A stretch of DNA of 64,000 bases from Aureimonas glaciei (lineage in GTDB: Bacteria; Pseudomonadota; Alphaproteobacteria; Rhizobiales; Rhizobiaceae): positions 577,782-641,781 of the forward strand of contig NZ_BMJJ01000001.1 of NCBI RefSeq assembly GCF_014643375.1, written 5' to 3'. Position numbers and translations under genes: made by a program. How positions within the stretch are numbered: the first letter of the stretch is position 1; each line of letters opens with the position of its first letter. This document shows positions 55,031 to 64,000 of the stretch, in pieces. Under the pieces are notes generated by a model that saw nothing but the letters and a program-made list of their open reading frames with translations, made no database searches and was not told the DNA's origin.

Positions 55031-56038
55031 GTGAGTGTTGGACTGATCGCTCTTCTCGACGATGTCGCGGCTCTCGCCAAGACAGCCGCCGCCTCGCTCG
55101 ACGATATCGCGGCGCAGGCGGGGCGGGCCGGCGTCAAGGCGGCGGGTGTCGTCATCGACGACGCGGCCGTGACGCCGCGCTATGTCGTCGGTTTCGCGGC
55201 GGAGCGCGAACTGCCGATCGTCGGCCGGATCGCCCTGGGATCGCTGCGCAACAAGCTGCTTTTCCTGCTTCCCGGTGCCCTGGCCCTCGGCGCCCTGGCC
55301 CCCTGGGCCGTCACCCCCCTCCTGATGCTGGGTGGCGCCTACCTCTCCTATGAGGGGGCGGAGAAGGTCTACGAGGCGTTGTTCCCGCACAAGGCGCACG
55401 CGCACGAGAAGAAGCTCGTCGCCGCGCCGGAGGACGCCACGGCGCTGGAGAACCAGAAGGTCGCCAGCGCGATCAAGACCGATTTCATCCTCTCGGCCGA
55501 AATCATGGCCATCACGCTCGCCTCGCTGCCGGCCGGAAGCCTGGTGAACCAGGCGGTGGTGCTCGCAGTGGTCGCCGTCGGCATCACGGTCGTCGTCTAT
55601 GGCGGCGTGGCGCTCATCGTCAAAGCCGACGATGCCGGCGTCGCCATGGCCAGGACGGCGTCTCCCTCGGCTTTCGGCAGCCTCGTGCGCGGTCTCGGCC
55701 GGGGGCTGGTCATCGGCATGCCCTATTTCCTGAAACTCCTGTCGATCGTCGGGACGGCCGCCATGATCTGGGTCGGCGGCGGGATCATCGTGCACGGGCT
55801 GGAAGGCTACGGCATCGCCGGTCCCGCTCACCTCATCCACGACGCGGCACTGGCCTCCGCCTCGGTGGTGCCGGCTCTCGGCGGCGTCATCGAATGGCTG
55901 GTGACGGCGGCCGGGTCGGGGATCGTGGGGCTCGTGGTCGGTGCCGCGCTCATCCCGGTGACCGGCTATGTCCTCGCCCCTCTGGCCTCGCGAGTCCGCG
56001 GCCTGTTCGGGTCGCCAAAAGCAGGGACGGCCTCCTAG
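55031..56038 (+). CDS. YedI-like inner-membrane protein (DUF808)
   Basis: Conserved membrane protein of unknown function, 335 residues with about seven helices. The N-terminus SVGLIALLDDVAALAKTAAA and the following DDIAAQAGRAGVKAAGVVID are diagnostic of DUF808. LLMLGGAYLSYEGAEKVYE and a His-rich cytoplasmic loop (HKAHAHEKK) come next. GTG 55031 is used with GGAG upstream. It is divergent from arsR but carries no arsenic-related signature. Confidence 0.9.
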   Translation: MSVGLIALLDDVAALAKTAAASLDDIAAQAGRAGVKAAGVVIDDAAVTPRYVVGFAAERELPIVGRIALGSLRNKLLFLLPGALALGALAPWAVTPLLMLGGAYLSYEGAEKVYEALFPHKAHAHEKKLVAAPEDATALENQKVASAIKTDFILSAEIMAITLASLPAGSLVNQAVVLAVVAVGITVVVYGGVALIVKADDAGVAMARTASPSAFGSLVRGLGRGLVIGMPYFLKLLSIVGTAAMIWVGGGIIVHGLEGYGIAGPAHLIHDAALASASVVPALGGVIEWLVTAAGSGIVGLVVGAALIPVTGYVLAPLASRVRGLFGSPKAGTAS

Positions 56039-56079
56039 CTCACTCTGCGGTCGGCTCGTCAGCAGGCGGCTCCGTCAAC

Positions 56080-56106
56080 CCGCATTGGTCCGCCGGATCA
56101 ATGCGG
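56080..56106. repeat. Perfect stem-loop between convergent genes
   Basis: CCGCATTG (56080-56087) and CAATGCGG (56099-56106) pair around an 11-nt loop, between the 3' ends of the YedI-like gene and the protease gene. It may act as a bidirectional transcription end although no T-run follows. Confidence 0.5.
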
Positions 56107-56157
56107 TAAGGCTGCCCAGGCCTCCGGAGAACTCACCGTCAGCGTCACGCGGCCCGT

Positions 56158-57687
56158 TCAGCCGCCCAGGCAGAGAATGGGCAGGACGGAATCGGCCACA
56201 TCGGCCGTGGTATCGGCCACGCTGTCAAAATGCTCGGGCGCCGGGGCCGGATCGAAGGCGATGCCATTGGCGGTGAGGAATTTTGCCACTGCGTCGGGCC
56301 GGATGGCGAAGTTGATGGATTGCGGGATGTCGCCGGTCGCGTCGGCGATCGCCACGGCGTCGAGCTTGGCGGTGACGACCCCGACCACCCGGCCGGACAG
56401 GTCGACGAGCGGCCCGCCGGAATTGCCCGGCTGCACCGGCGCGGAAATCTGCAGATAGCGCGCGTCGTTGGCGAGGCCGAGCAAAGACGAGACGTTGCCG
56501 CGCGTGACGTTCAAGCTGTCGGCGAGGATCGAGCGCAGGGGAAAGCCGAGCGCCAGCACGTCCTCGCCCAGCCGCGGCATGCCCGCGGCCAGCCGCAGCG
56601 GCGGGCCCAGCCGGGCGCCGACATGCACCAGAGCGAGGTCGTTGACGCGGTCGAGCACGACGGAATCGGCGGGGCCATAGGTGCCGACGAGAACCTGGCG
56701 GCAGGACCCCGCGACATGCGCATTGGTCAGCACCCAGCCATCCGCCGAGACGACGAAGCCGGATCCGGAAGAATCCGTCTCTGGACCCTGCGGTCGGTTC
56801 AGCCCGGGCGCCGGGGCAGGGGCGAGCGAGGCGGCGAGGTCCGCATCGGCGCGCGTTGTGTCGTGGCCGGCCACGGCCGTCATGGGGGCGGACCCAGCCT
56901 CTTCCGCGACCAGGTCGGACGGGGCGCCGAAGGGATCGAAGAGCTGCAGCGCCACGGTGGCATAGGGGATCATGGCAGGCGCGGCCCCGTCGCCGAAGGA
57001 GATGACCAGTCCGCGCAGGTCATCGCCCCGGCCGTCGAAGCGAAGCGTGTAGGCGCGATCGTCCTCGCGTCCGCTGATCGTGAAGCTGTCGTCGGAAAAG
57101 CTGGTGGCGGTGATGCTGCGGCCGCCGGCAGGACGTTTCAGCACGTCATAGAGGGCCGAGAGGCTGCCGCCCTTCTCCTGCAGCCGGACCGCTTCGATCT
57201 CGATGCCGCGATGGGGCGAGCGCCAGACGCGGCCGACCGCGGTCGCCCCGTCGTCGCTGACCAAAGCCAGCGGCAGCCCCATCCGCATGCCCGTGGCGGC
57301 ATCCTCCAGCGTCTGGTACCCGACCGCGGCCAGTGCCGCGTCACTTTGCCGCACCAGCTGCTGCAGCAGCGCCTCGTCGATCACCCCATTGGCTTCCATG
57401 CCGTGGCGGGCCTGGAAATAGCGGAGCGCCCGCAGGCTTTCCGCGTCCATGCTGCCGCTGAAGGTGCCGGTATAATCGCCCGTCCACGCCAGACGGATCT
57501 GCAGGCCGAGGCGGAAGGTCCGATCGGTCTCCTCATTGTAAATCTGGCTGAGAGAAGCAGTTTCCTGCGCGGACGGCGCACTCTGGACTTGGGCCCAGGC
57601 GACGTGCGGCTGCAGCGTCGCGGCTGACAGGCACAAGACGAGGAACAGACTCCGCAACCGAGGGCGTGTCTGGTATGCACGGCGCAT
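56158..57687 (-). CDS. Secreted trypsin-like serine protease with peptidoglycan-binding domain
   Basis: Exported S1-type protease of 509 residues. The Sec signal (RLRSLFLVLCLSAATLQPHVAWA) is followed by a peptidoglycan-binding-1-like domain (about 50-115, with GTFSGSMDAESLRALRYFQA). An unassigned domain spans about 130-255, and a Pro/Ala-rich linker about 280-305. The protease domain has His324 (TNAHVAG), Asp350 (NDLALVHV) and Ser423 (PGNSGGPLV), a complete triad. ATG 57687 with GGAGAG upstream is chosen over an ATG at 57759. It may act in the periplasm anchored to the wall; no PDZ domain is present. Confidence 0.86.
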   Translation of the reverse strand: MRRAYQTRPRLRSLFLVLCLSAATLQPHVAWAQVQSAPSAQETASLSQIYNEETDRTFRLGLQIRLAWTGDYTGTFSGSMDAESLRALRYFQARHGMEANGVIDEALLQQLVRQSDAALAAVGYQTLEDAATGMRMGLPLALVSDDGATAVGRVWRSPHRGIEIEAVRLQEKGGSLSALYDVLKRPAGGRSITATSFSDDSFTISGREDDRAYTLRFDGRGDDLRGLVISFGDGAAPAMIPYATVALQLFDPFGAPSDLVAEEAGSAPMTAVAGHDTTRADADLAASLAPAPAPGLNRPQGPETDSSGSGFVVSADGWVLTNAHVAGSCRQVLVGTYGPADSVVLDRVNDLALVHVGARLGPPLRLAAGMPRLGEDVLALGFPLRSILADSLNVTRGNVSSLLGLANDARYLQISAPVQPGNSGGPLVDLSGRVVGVVTAKLDAVAIADATGDIPQSINFAIRPDAVAKFLTANGIAFDPAPAPEHFDSVADTTADVADSVLPILCLGG

Positions 57688-57829
57688 GACACTCTCCGCG
57701 GTCACAGTCTCTTCAGGAATAACGGACTCAAAGGTTAATTCGATCCGCCTGTCGTCCATGATTTGGTAACAAGTCTGTGTCGTTTCCAGAGGCTTTCGCC
57801 GCAGGCCTGAATTTTCAGAAAAACCCTGC

Positions 57830-58987
57830 CTATTCCGCGATTTCCTGGGCGGGAAACGGCAGCTTCCCCTCGGTCGCTTCCGCAAGGGGAGTGCCGAGTT
57901 CGACGGCGGAAATCTTCTCGCCGCGCCTCAGGATCTTTTCCGTCGACACCAGGATCTGGTCGATGTCCCGCCCGGCCTGGGAGAAATGCGTGCGCAGTGC
58001 CGCGACCCTGGCATCGAGCCGCGCCATGTCCTCGGTGAGGAGGCGGACCTCCTTCTGGATCTCGCCCGCTTCCTGCCGCATCCGCGTGTCGCGCAGGATG
58101 GCCTGGACGACCTGGATCGACAGCATCAGCAGCGACGGCGAGACGATGACCACGCGGGCGCGGTGCGCCTTTTGCACGATGTCGGCGAAATGCTCGTGCA
58201 GCTCGCCGAAGATCGATTCCGACGGCACGAAGAGGAAGGCGGTGTCCTGCGTCTCGCCCGGCAGGAGGTATTTCTCCGCGATCGCCTTCACATGCACGTC
58301 CATGTCTCGGCGCAAGCGCTGCGCCGAGAACAGGCGGTGCGCCTCGTCTTCCGCCTCGCGAAAGGCGGTCCAGGCCTCGAGCGGAAATTTGGCGTCGATG
58401 GCGAGCGCGGGCGCCCCGTTCGGCATGACGATCAGGCAGTCCGGCCGCTTGCCGTTCGACAGCGTCGCCTGGAAGGAATAGGCGCCCGACGGCAGACCAT
58501 CCATCACGATCGCTTCCATCCGGCCCTGGCCGAAGGCGCCGCGCGTCTGCTTATTGGAGAGGATGTCCTGCAGCCGCACGACCTCGCCGGCGAGATCGAC
58601 GATCCGCCCCTGCGCCCGGTCGATCACCGCCAGCCGCTCGGCGAGACCCGAGAGGCTGGCCTGCGTCTCCTTCGTCGTCGCCGTCAGCGACTGGCCGACC
58701 CGCGCTGTCATGCCGTCCAGCCGTTCGGCGAGCGTGCGCGCCATATCGCCCTGCCGCGCCGCGAGGCTGTCTGCCATGCCCTGCATCCGGCCGCTGACCT
58801 CCGCCTGCGCCTGCAGGATGGCATCGAGCCTTTCCGCGTCCCGGCCCGGCCCGCCGCGCCCTCGCCAGGCGAGCAGCAGCGTCATCAGGAGGGCCGCTGC
58901 CAGAAGCGCCGTGCCGAGGCTGACGCCGCGCCCGGCGAGGACGAAGAGCGGGGCGCCCAGCTGGTCGAGGAGCGAGTCGAGGGTCAT
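57830..58987 (-). CDS. rmuC: DNA recombination protein RmuC
   Basis: Membrane-anchored protein of the RmuC family, thought to limit inversions at short inverted repeats and fold like a nuclease. The 385-residue protein has one N-terminal helix (about 25-42), a coiled-coil (about 50-140), and the conserved core with [49 protein letters not shown] and [21 protein letters not shown]. Length and domain order are usual. Confidence 0.92.
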   Translation of the reverse strand: MTLDSLLDQLGAPLFVLAGRGVSLGTALLAAALLMTLLLAWRGRGGPGRDAERLDAILQAQAEVSGRMQGMADSLAARQGDMARTLAERLDGMTARVGQSLTATTKETQASLSGLAERLAVIDRAQGRIVDLAGEVVRLQDILSNKQTRGAFGQGRMEAIVMDGLPSGAYSFQATLSNGKRPDCLIVMPNGAPALAIDAKFPLEAWTAFREAEDEAHRLFSAQRLRRDMDVHVKAIAEKYLLPGETQDTAFLFVPSESIFGELHEHFADIVQKAHRARVVIVSPSLLMLSIQVVQAILRDTRMRQEAGEIQKEVRLLTEDMARLDARVAALRTHFSQAGRDIDQILVSTEKILRRGEKISAVELGTPLAEATEGKLPFPAQEIAE

Positions 58988-59096
58988 GGCGCGATGCTAC
59001 CGCGATCCCGGGTGGAGCGGAAGATCAAAACAGGAACAAATTCGGGCCTCGCAGACCGCGATTGACCGCCGCGCCCGCAGGCATTACGTCACGACG

Positions 59097-59606
59097 ATGA
59101 CGATCAAGCCGCTCATCATTTTGCCCGACCCGCTGCTGCGCAAGGTCTCCGCCCCTGTGGCCACCGTCGACGTCGCCGTGCGGCGACTGGCCGACGACAT
59201 GTTGGAGACGATGTACGATGCGCCGGGCATCGGCCTCGCCGCGATCCAGATCGGCGAGCCGCTGCGCATGCTGACCATCGACCTGTCCGGCGAGGACGAG
59301 GAGAAGGCGCCGCGCGTCTTCATGAACCCGGAGATTCTCGGCACTTCCGACGCGCGCTCCACCTATGAGGAGGGCTGCCTGTCGATCCCGGACTACTATG
59401 CCGAGGTCGAACGGCCCGCGACCGTCACGGTGCGCTATCTCGGCCTCGACGGGAAGATGCACGAGGAGGAGGCGAGCGGGCTGCTCGCCACCTGCCTTCA
59501 GCATGAGATCGATCATCTCGATGGCGTCCTGTTCATCGACCACATCTCCAAGCTGAAGCGGGAGATGGTGGTGAAGAAGTTCACCAAGATCGCCCGCAGA
59601 GCCTGA
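59097..59606 (+). CDS. def: Peptide deformylase
   Basis: Removes the formyl group from nascent proteins. The 169-residue metalloenzyme has all three motifs: GIGLAAIQ (44-51), EGCLS (92-96, metal ligand Cys94) and HEIDH (136-140, metal ligands and catalytic Glu). ATG 59097 begins [18 protein letters not shown], the usual N-terminus. fmt follows 16 nt downstream. Confidence 0.96.
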   Translation: MTIKPLIILPDPLLRKVSAPVATVDVAVRRLADDMLETMYDAPGIGLAAIQIGEPLRMLTIDLSGEDEEKAPRVFMNPEILGTSDARSTYEEGCLSIPDYYAEVERPATVTVRYLGLDGKMHEEEASGLLATCLQHEIDHLDGVLFIDHISKLKREMVVKKFTKIARRA

Positions 59607-59622
59607 GCGCGGGAGCGCGACC

Positions 59623-60588
59623 ATGGCGCTGACCATCGTCTTCATGGGGACGCCGGCCTTTTCGGTGCCGACGCTGCGCGCCGTTGTCGCGGCGGGGCAC
59701 CAGGTCGTCTGCGTCTACACGCAGCCGCCGCGCGCGGCCGGCCGCCGCGGCCTGACGCTGACGCCCTCGCCGGTGCAGGCCGAGGCCGAGCGGCTCGGGC
59801 TTCCCGTCCGCTCGCCGCTTTCGCTGAAGGATCCGGCTGAGATCGCCGACCTCAAGGCGCTCGGCGCCGATGTCGCGGTCGTCGTCGCCTATGGTCTGCT
59901 GCTGCCGCAGGCCGCCCTCGACGCCCCCCGGCATTTTTGCCTCAACGGCCATGCCTCTCTTCTGCCGCGCTGGCGCGGCGCCGCGCCCATCCAGCGGGCG
60001 ATCGAGGCCGGGGACACCGCCACCGGCGTGATGGTCATGCGCATGGAGGCCGGGCTCGATACCGGGCCGGTGGCGGTCACCGCGGAAACCGCGATCGGCG
60101 CCTCGGAGACGGCGGGCGAGTTGCAGGAGCGGCTGTCGCAGCTGTCGGCGAGCGCCATGGTCGACGCGCTGGCGCGACTCGAGGCCGGAACGCTCGCCTT
60201 CGAGGACCAGGCGGACCTCGCCGCCCGCACCGGCCGCGACCCGCTCTATGCCAAAAAGATCGACAAGGCCGAGGCGCGCATCGATTTCGCCGGCGAGGGC
60301 GCCGCGATCGCGCGCAGGATCAATGCCTTCTCGCCCTTTCCCGGCGCCTGGACGATGATCGATTTCGGCGCCGGCCCCGAGCGTGTGAAAATTCTGCGCG
60401 CCGTCGCGGCAAATGGCCGGGAAGGCGCGGTTCCGGGCGAACTCCTCGACGATGCGCTGACCGTCGCCGCCGGCACGGGAGCGCTGAAGCTCCTCGACCT
60501 GCAGCGGGCCGGCGGCAAGCCGATGGCGGCCGAGACGCTCTTGCGCGGGACGCCGCTGCCGGCCGGCCGCCGGATCGGCGAGGGCTGA
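59623..60588 (+). CDS. fmt: Methionyl-tRNA formyltransferase
   Basis: Formylates initiator Met-tRNA using 10-formyl-tetrahydrofolate. The 321-residue protein opens TIVFMGTPAFSVPTLRAVV. It has the catalytic and folate segment HFCLNGHASLLPRWRGAAPI, QRAIEAGDTATGVMVMRMEAGLDTGPV, and a C-terminal tRNA-binding domain. It lies between def and truA, a conserved order. Confidence 0.96.
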   Translation: MALTIVFMGTPAFSVPTLRAVVAAGHQVVCVYTQPPRAAGRRGLTLTPSPVQAEAERLGLPVRSPLSLKDPAEIADLKALGADVAVVVAYGLLLPQAALDAPRHFCLNGHASLLPRWRGAAPIQRAIEAGDTATGVMVMRMEAGLDTGPVAVTAETAIGASETAGELQERLSQLSASAMVDALARLEAGTLAFEDQADLAARTGRDPLYAKKIDKAEARIDFAGEGAAIARRINAFSPFPGAWTMIDFGAGPERVKILRAVAANGREGAVPGELLDDALTVAAGTGALKLLDLQRAGGKPMAAETLLRGTPLPAGRRIGEG

Positions 60589-60591
60589 TCC

Positions 60592-61338
60592 ATGCCGCGC
60601 TACAAGCTGACGATCGAGTATGACGGCGCCCGCTATGTCGGCTGGCAGCGCCAGAAGAACGGCTATTCCGTCCAGGAGGCGATCGAGACGGCGCTGAAGG
60701 GTTTCATCGGCGAGGACGTCACCATCTTCGGCGCCGGCCGCACGGATGCGGGCGTCCACGCCGCCGGTCAGGTGGCGCATGTCGACTTCGCCAAGGACTG
60801 GGACACCGAGACGGTGCGCGACGCGATGAATGCCTTCCTCCGCCAGGAGACGGTGTCGATCCTGTCCGTCGAACGCGTGCCGGACGGTTTTGACGCCCGG
60901 TTTTCGGCGCGGAAACGGCACTATCTCTACCGCATCTTCAACCGCCGGCCGCCGCCGGCGCTGCTCGCCGGCCAGGTCTGGTGGGTGTGGAAGCCGCTCG
61001 ACATCGAGGCAATGAACGAATCGGCGCAGAGCCTGATCGGCACGCACGACTTCACCACCTTCCGCTCCACCCACTGCCAGGCGAAGAATCCGGTGCGCAC
61101 GCTCGACCGGCTCGTCGTCTTCAAGGGGCCGGGCCACGAAGTGCACATCGAGGCGACGGCGCAGTCCTTCCTGCACAACCAGATCCGCTCGCTCGCCGGC
61201 TCGCTGAAGCTGATCGGCGAGAACCGCTGGACCACCGCCGATCTCGTCGCGGCGCTCGAATCGCGTGATCGCAAGCGCTGCGGTCCCGTCGCGCCGCCGG
61301 ACGGGCTGTCGCTGATGCAGGTCGACTACGCCAGCTGA
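60592..61338 (+). CDS. truA: tRNA pseudouridine(38-40) synthase TruA
   Basis: Makes pseudouridine at positions 38-40 in the anticodon arm of many tRNAs. The 248-residue protein has [12 protein letters not shown], the catalytic Asp52 in [21 protein letters not shown], and [18 protein letters not shown]. It begins 4 nt after the fmt stop codon and is likely co-translated. Confidence 0.95.
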   Translation: MPRYKLTIEYDGARYVGWQRQKNGYSVQEAIETALKGFIGEDVTIFGAGRTDAGVHAAGQVAHVDFAKDWDTETVRDAMNAFLRQETVSILSVERVPDGFDARFSARKRHYLYRIFNRRPPPALLAGQVWWVWKPLDIEAMNESAQSLIGTHDFTTFRSTHCQAKNPVRTLDRLVVFKGPGHEVHIEATAQSFLHNQIRSLAGSLKLIGENRWTTADLVAALESRDRKRCGPVAPPDGLSLMQVDYAS

Positions 61339-61578
61339 CCGCGCGCCTGGCTTCCGTCAGCCTCTGCAGTTCCCGCGAAAAGTCCGGGGCAGCCATGCGT
61401 TTTCGCCGGCTTGGCATCATCTCGGCTCCGGCCTAATCGTAAGCTCTCCTTCTGTGCGTTGCAGCAAGAGCGCGTCGCGGCGCCTTCTCGCGACGGCGGA
61501 GGGCGGCGACACTCCGCGGGGCCCCGCCGCGGGGAGCGGCCGGCGCGGCGCGCCTGCCAACGGGCAGAGGAAGCAGCA

Positions 61579-62814
61579 GTGACCCATCTACCGATCGACG
61601 ACTGCGAGCGGATCCTCGCCACCCCTGCCGATGCCCCGGCGCTTTCGCGCCCGTCGAGCGGTCTCGTCGAACTGGCGCTGGCGGTCGGCGGCTTTGCCAT
61701 CGGCACCGGCGAATTCGCGATCATGGGCCTCCTGCCGAACGTCGCCGACGGGCTCGGCGTGTCGACGCCGGTCGCCGGCCACGTGATCTCCGCCTATGCG
61801 CTCGGCGTCGTCGTCGGCGCGCCGGCGATCGCGCTGCTGGCGGCCAAGATGACGCGGCGCGTGCTGCTGATCGGCCTGATGGCGTTGTTCGCGCTCGGCA
61901 ATGTCGCCAGCGCCTTCGCGCCGGACTATGCCAGCCTGATGCTCTTCCGCTTCCTCTCCGGCGTGCCGCACGGCGCCTATTTCGGCGTCGCCGCGCTGGT
62001 CGCGGCGTCCATGGTGCCGCACCACAAGCGCACCCAGGCGGTCGGCCGGGTGATGCTCGGCCTCACTGTCGCGACGCTGATCGGCACGCCCTTTGCCACC
62101 TTCGTCGGCCAGTTCTTCGGCTGGCGTTCGCTGTTTGCCATCGTCGGCGCGATCGGCGTCCTCACCGTCGTCCTGATCGCGGCGCTGCTGCCGCAGGACA
62201 TGGTGAAGGAAGGCGCCAGCGCCCTGCGCGAGCTCGGCGCCTTCCGCCGCAAACAGGTCTGGCTGACCCTCGGCATCGCCGCCATCGGCTTCGGCGGCAT
62301 GTTCTCGGTGTTCAGCTACATCGTCGCCACCGCCATGGCGGTCGCCGGCATGCCGGAATCCTCTGCGCCCCTGATCATGGCCTGCTTCGGCACCGGCATG
62401 GTGGCCGGCAATCTCGCCGGCGCCTGGCTCGCCGACCGCTCGCTGATGGGCACGATCGGCGGCATGCTCTGCCTCAACACCGTGGTCCTCGTCGTCTTCG
62501 CGCTGACGGCGTCGATCCCCTTCATGCTCTGCGCCTGCGTCTTCCTGATCGGCTGCGGCGTGGCCGTCGGACCGGCGCTGCAGACGCGGCTGATGGATGT
62601 CGCGGGCGACGCGCAGACGCTGGCGGCAGCGCTCAACCATTCCGCCTTCAACGTCGCCAATGCGCTCGGCGCCTGGTTCGGCGGCCTGGCCATCGCCGCC
62701 GGCTACGGTTTTGCCTCGACGGCCTGGGTCGGCGCGGCGATGTCGGTCGGCGGTCTCGCGGTCTTCGCCGTGTCGCTCATGGCCGAGCGGCGCAGCGTCG
62801 CGGCCAGCGCCTGA
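61579..62814 (+). CDS. MFS drug/sugar exporter (AraJ-like)
   Basis: Twelve-helix efflux transporter of 411 residues related to the AraJ/YdhP group. The first helix region is LALAVGGFAIGTGEFAIMGLLPNVA, a group signature, followed by MTRRVLLIGLMALFALGN and FRFLSGVPHGAYFGVAALVA. The substrate is unknown. GTG 61579 is chosen with AGAGGAAG upstream; a reading from 61411 would add an Arg-rich non-conserved segment. Confidence 0.86.
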   Translation: MTHLPIDDCERILATPADAPALSRPSSGLVELALAVGGFAIGTGEFAIMGLLPNVADGLGVSTPVAGHVISAYALGVVVGAPAIALLAAKMTRRVLLIGLMALFALGNVASAFAPDYASLMLFRFLSGVPHGAYFGVAALVAASMVPHHKRTQAVGRVMLGLTVATLIGTPFATFVGQFFGWRSLFAIVGAIGVLTVVLIAALLPQDMVKEGASALRELGAFRRKQVWLTLGIAAIGFGGMFSVFSYIVATAMAVAGMPESSAPLIMACFGTGMVAGNLAGAWLADRSLMGTIGGMLCLNTVVLVVFALTASIPFMLCACVFLIGCGVAVGPALQTRLMDVAGDAQTLAAALNHSAFNVANALGAWFGGLAIAAGYGFASTAWVGAAMSVGGLAVFAVSLMAERRSVAASA

Positions 62815-62827
62815 TCGGTACGCTCGC

Positions 62828-63463
62828 TCAGGCGAGCCGCACGCCCGTCAGTTCCATGACGAGGCCGTAGGCGAAAAGCGACATCACCAGCATCAGGAGG
62901 ACGATCGCGAGCGCCGCGAAGCCGTCGCGCCCGAGTGCGGTGGAAGTCAGCCGCGCGGTGAGGACGATCGAACCCAGCGCGACGACGAGGCCGAGGCCCG
63001 CCATCAGTTCTCCGTCGCCGGCGACGAGCCCGATCAGCCAGTAGGGCACGAGCGCCCAGGTGATCAGCGCGCCACCCCAGTTCGTCGCCACGACCAGCGG
63101 CACGATCTTGCGCGAATAGCCGATGGGCCTCGCCACCAGCATCAGCACCACCACCGGCAGCACCCAGGCGAGGAAATCGGCCAGCGCATGCGCGGTGTAG
63201 ACCAGCGCCGGCGAGGGCACGATCAGCGGCGCCGTCCGAGGCAGGCTTTCGAACTGCACCCAGGACAGCGCCATCGGCGGCACCGCCACCAGGATGGCGA
63301 AGAACGAACTCCAGAACCCGTCCGCCGACAGGTCCAGACGGCGCAGGCCCTCCGGCCGGCCGAGCATCAGCTCCGCAGCGCCGGTGAAATAGCGCAGGAT
63401 CTCGTCCAGCGTCGGCGTCGTGTCAGGCGTGGGCGGCGAACCAACGGGCGATGAAGGCGTCAT
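62828..63463 (-). CDS. Conserved membrane protein of unknown function downstream of dapE
   Basis: Hydrophobic 211-residue protein with five or six predicted helices (for example FFAILVAVPPMALSWVQF, FLAWVLPVVVLMLVARPIGY, ALAIVLLMLVMSLFAYGLVM). The N-terminus is Pro/Ser/Thr-rich. No catalytic motif is visible and I do not recognise a named function. Its start lies inside the 3' end of dapE (41-nt overlap), so it is probably co-expressed with dapE. A start inside the conserved part is possible, but no later in-frame start has a better ribosome-binding site. Confidence 0.75.
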   Translation of the reverse strand: MTPSSPVGSPPTPDTTPTLDEILRYFTGAAELMLGRPEGLRRLDLSADGFWSSFFAILVAVPPMALSWVQFESLPRTAPLIVPSPALVYTAHALADFLAWVLPVVVLMLVARPIGYSRKIVPLVVATNWGGALITWALVPYWLIGLVAGDGELMAGLGLVVALGSIVLTARLTSTALGRDGFAALAIVLLMLVMSLFAYGLVMELTGVRLA

Positions 63464-64000
63464 AGATTTCCGTCAGCGTTTCGAGATCGGAAAGAGCGAC
63501 CCGTTCATTGGACATGTGCATGGTCTTGCCGACAAGCCCAAACTCCACCACCGGGCAATGATCCTTGATGAAGCGCGCGTCCGAGGTGCCGCCGGAGGTC
63601 GACAGCGCCGGCACCCGCCCGGTGACCGACTGCACCGCTTCCGACAGCGCCTTCGTCAGCGCCGCGTCGCTGGTGAGAAAGGCGTCGGACGGGTTGGGGC
63701 GGAAGGCGACATCGAAGGCCAGCGGCTCGTCCCGCTCGCCGCGCCAGCGGCGGTTCCCGGCCGCCAGCGCCAGCCGTCGCTCGATCTCCGCGGAAAGGCT
63801 TTCCGGCGTCCACTCGTCGTTGAAGCGGATGTTGAAAGACGCGCTCGCCCGGCCCGGAATGACGTTGGTGGAAACATTGCCAAAGGTGTCGAGCGCGGTG
63901 ATCTCGAGGTTGGAGGCCTGGAAGCGGTCGTTGCCCGAATCGAGCGGCTCGGCGAGCAGGGCATCCATCAGCGCCATCAGCCCGCGCACCGGATTGTCGG
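63423..64000 (-). CDS. dapE: Succinyl-diaminopimelate desuccinylase, C-terminal part
   Basis: M20-family zinc hydrolase of lysine and diaminopimelate synthesis, cut by the window edge so the N-terminal half and start are missing. The visible part has the lid-domain segment NVIPGRASASFNIRFNDEWT and the C-terminal catalytic segment LSTSGGTSDARFIKDHCPVVEFGLVGKTMH. MHMSNERVALSDLETLTEIY, carrying a metal-binding His, comes near the end. All match DapE. Confidence 0.93.
   Translation of the reverse strand, partial: DNPVRGLMALMDALLAEPLDSGNDRFQASNLEITALDTFGNVSTNVIPGRASASFNIRFNDEWTPESLSAEIERRLALAAGNRRWRGERDEPLAFDVAFRPNPSDAFLTSDAALTKALSEAVQSVTGRVPALSTSGGTSDARFIKDHCPVVEFGLVGKTMHMSNERVALSDLETLTEIYDAFIARWFAAHA

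Noticed and set aside
1-64000. CRISPR arrays, prophage and insertion sequences
   Set aside because: No regularly spaced repeats, no transposase, integrase or phage structural genes were seen in any frame.

Overview
The window is GC-rich DNA packed almost wall to wall with genes on both strands, many joined by 4-nt ATGA overlaps. The gene families and several local orders (nudC-HIT, a small SRP RNA, dnaX-ybaB-recR, def-fmt-truA, kdsB-pheA) point to an alphaproteobacterium of the order Hyphomicrobiales (Rhizobiales). The family cannot be fixed from sequence reading alone. No tRNA, rRNA, CRISPR array, prophage or intact insertion sequence was seen.

Layout. 1-7.9 kb: part of a Tad/Flp pilus locus (cpaC fragment, cpaD, cpaE, cpaF, tadB, tadC, a coupled GNAT acetyltransferase, and convergent tadD). 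8.0-11.1 kb: an M17 aminopeptidase, a MITE-like inverted-repeat element, and a MarR regulator coupled to an NlpC/P60 hydrolase. 11.2-22.7 kb (minus strand): a yej-type peptide ABC importer with two solute-binding proteins, two permeases and a double ATPase. A CDF metal exporter and a PIN toxin/antitoxin pair sit between the permease and ATPase genes, and Nudix and GhrA-type genes follow. 23-32 kb: housekeeping genes, including a membrane-anchored di-domain cytochrome c with a long Ala/Pro linker, kdsB, pheA, nudC, a HIT protein, the SRP RNA with a readable promoter, dnaX, ybaB, recR and an MltB-type lytic transglycosylase. 32-40 kb: envelope and transport genes (membrane alpha/beta-hydrolase, DUF2062, OpgC-like acyltransferase, SulP transporter with a universal stress protein, MFS).

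40.4-54.8 kb is an arsenic island, all on the minus strand. aioX-aioS-aioR encode the arsenite sensor, kinase and sigma-54 activator; aioB-aioA encode arsenite oxidase; moeA is a molybdenum cofactor gene. phoX and the operon arsR-arsC(LMW-PTP type)-arsC(glutaredoxin type)-arsH-arsB lie on the same strand upstream of aioX. Regulatory DNA is legible here: a -24/-12 sigma-54 promoter and a 20-bp dyad upstream of aioB, a Pho box upstream of phoX, and a promoter/operator that nearly abuts the arsR start codon. Together these genes would oxidise arsenite, reduce and export arsenic, and tie the response to phosphate status.

54.9-64 kb: YedI-like membrane protein, a secreted trypsin-like protease with a peptidoglycan-binding domain, rmuC, def-fmt-truA, an MFS exporter, a membrane protein of unknown role and the 3' part of dapE.

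The most unexpected structure is a pair of reciprocal remnants. Intact mltB (31-32 kb) is followed by a 57-bp scrap of phoX, and intact phoX (49-51 kb) is preceded by an internally deleted scrap of mltB. This suggests a segmental duplication of a convergent mltB/phoX pair followed by complementary loss.
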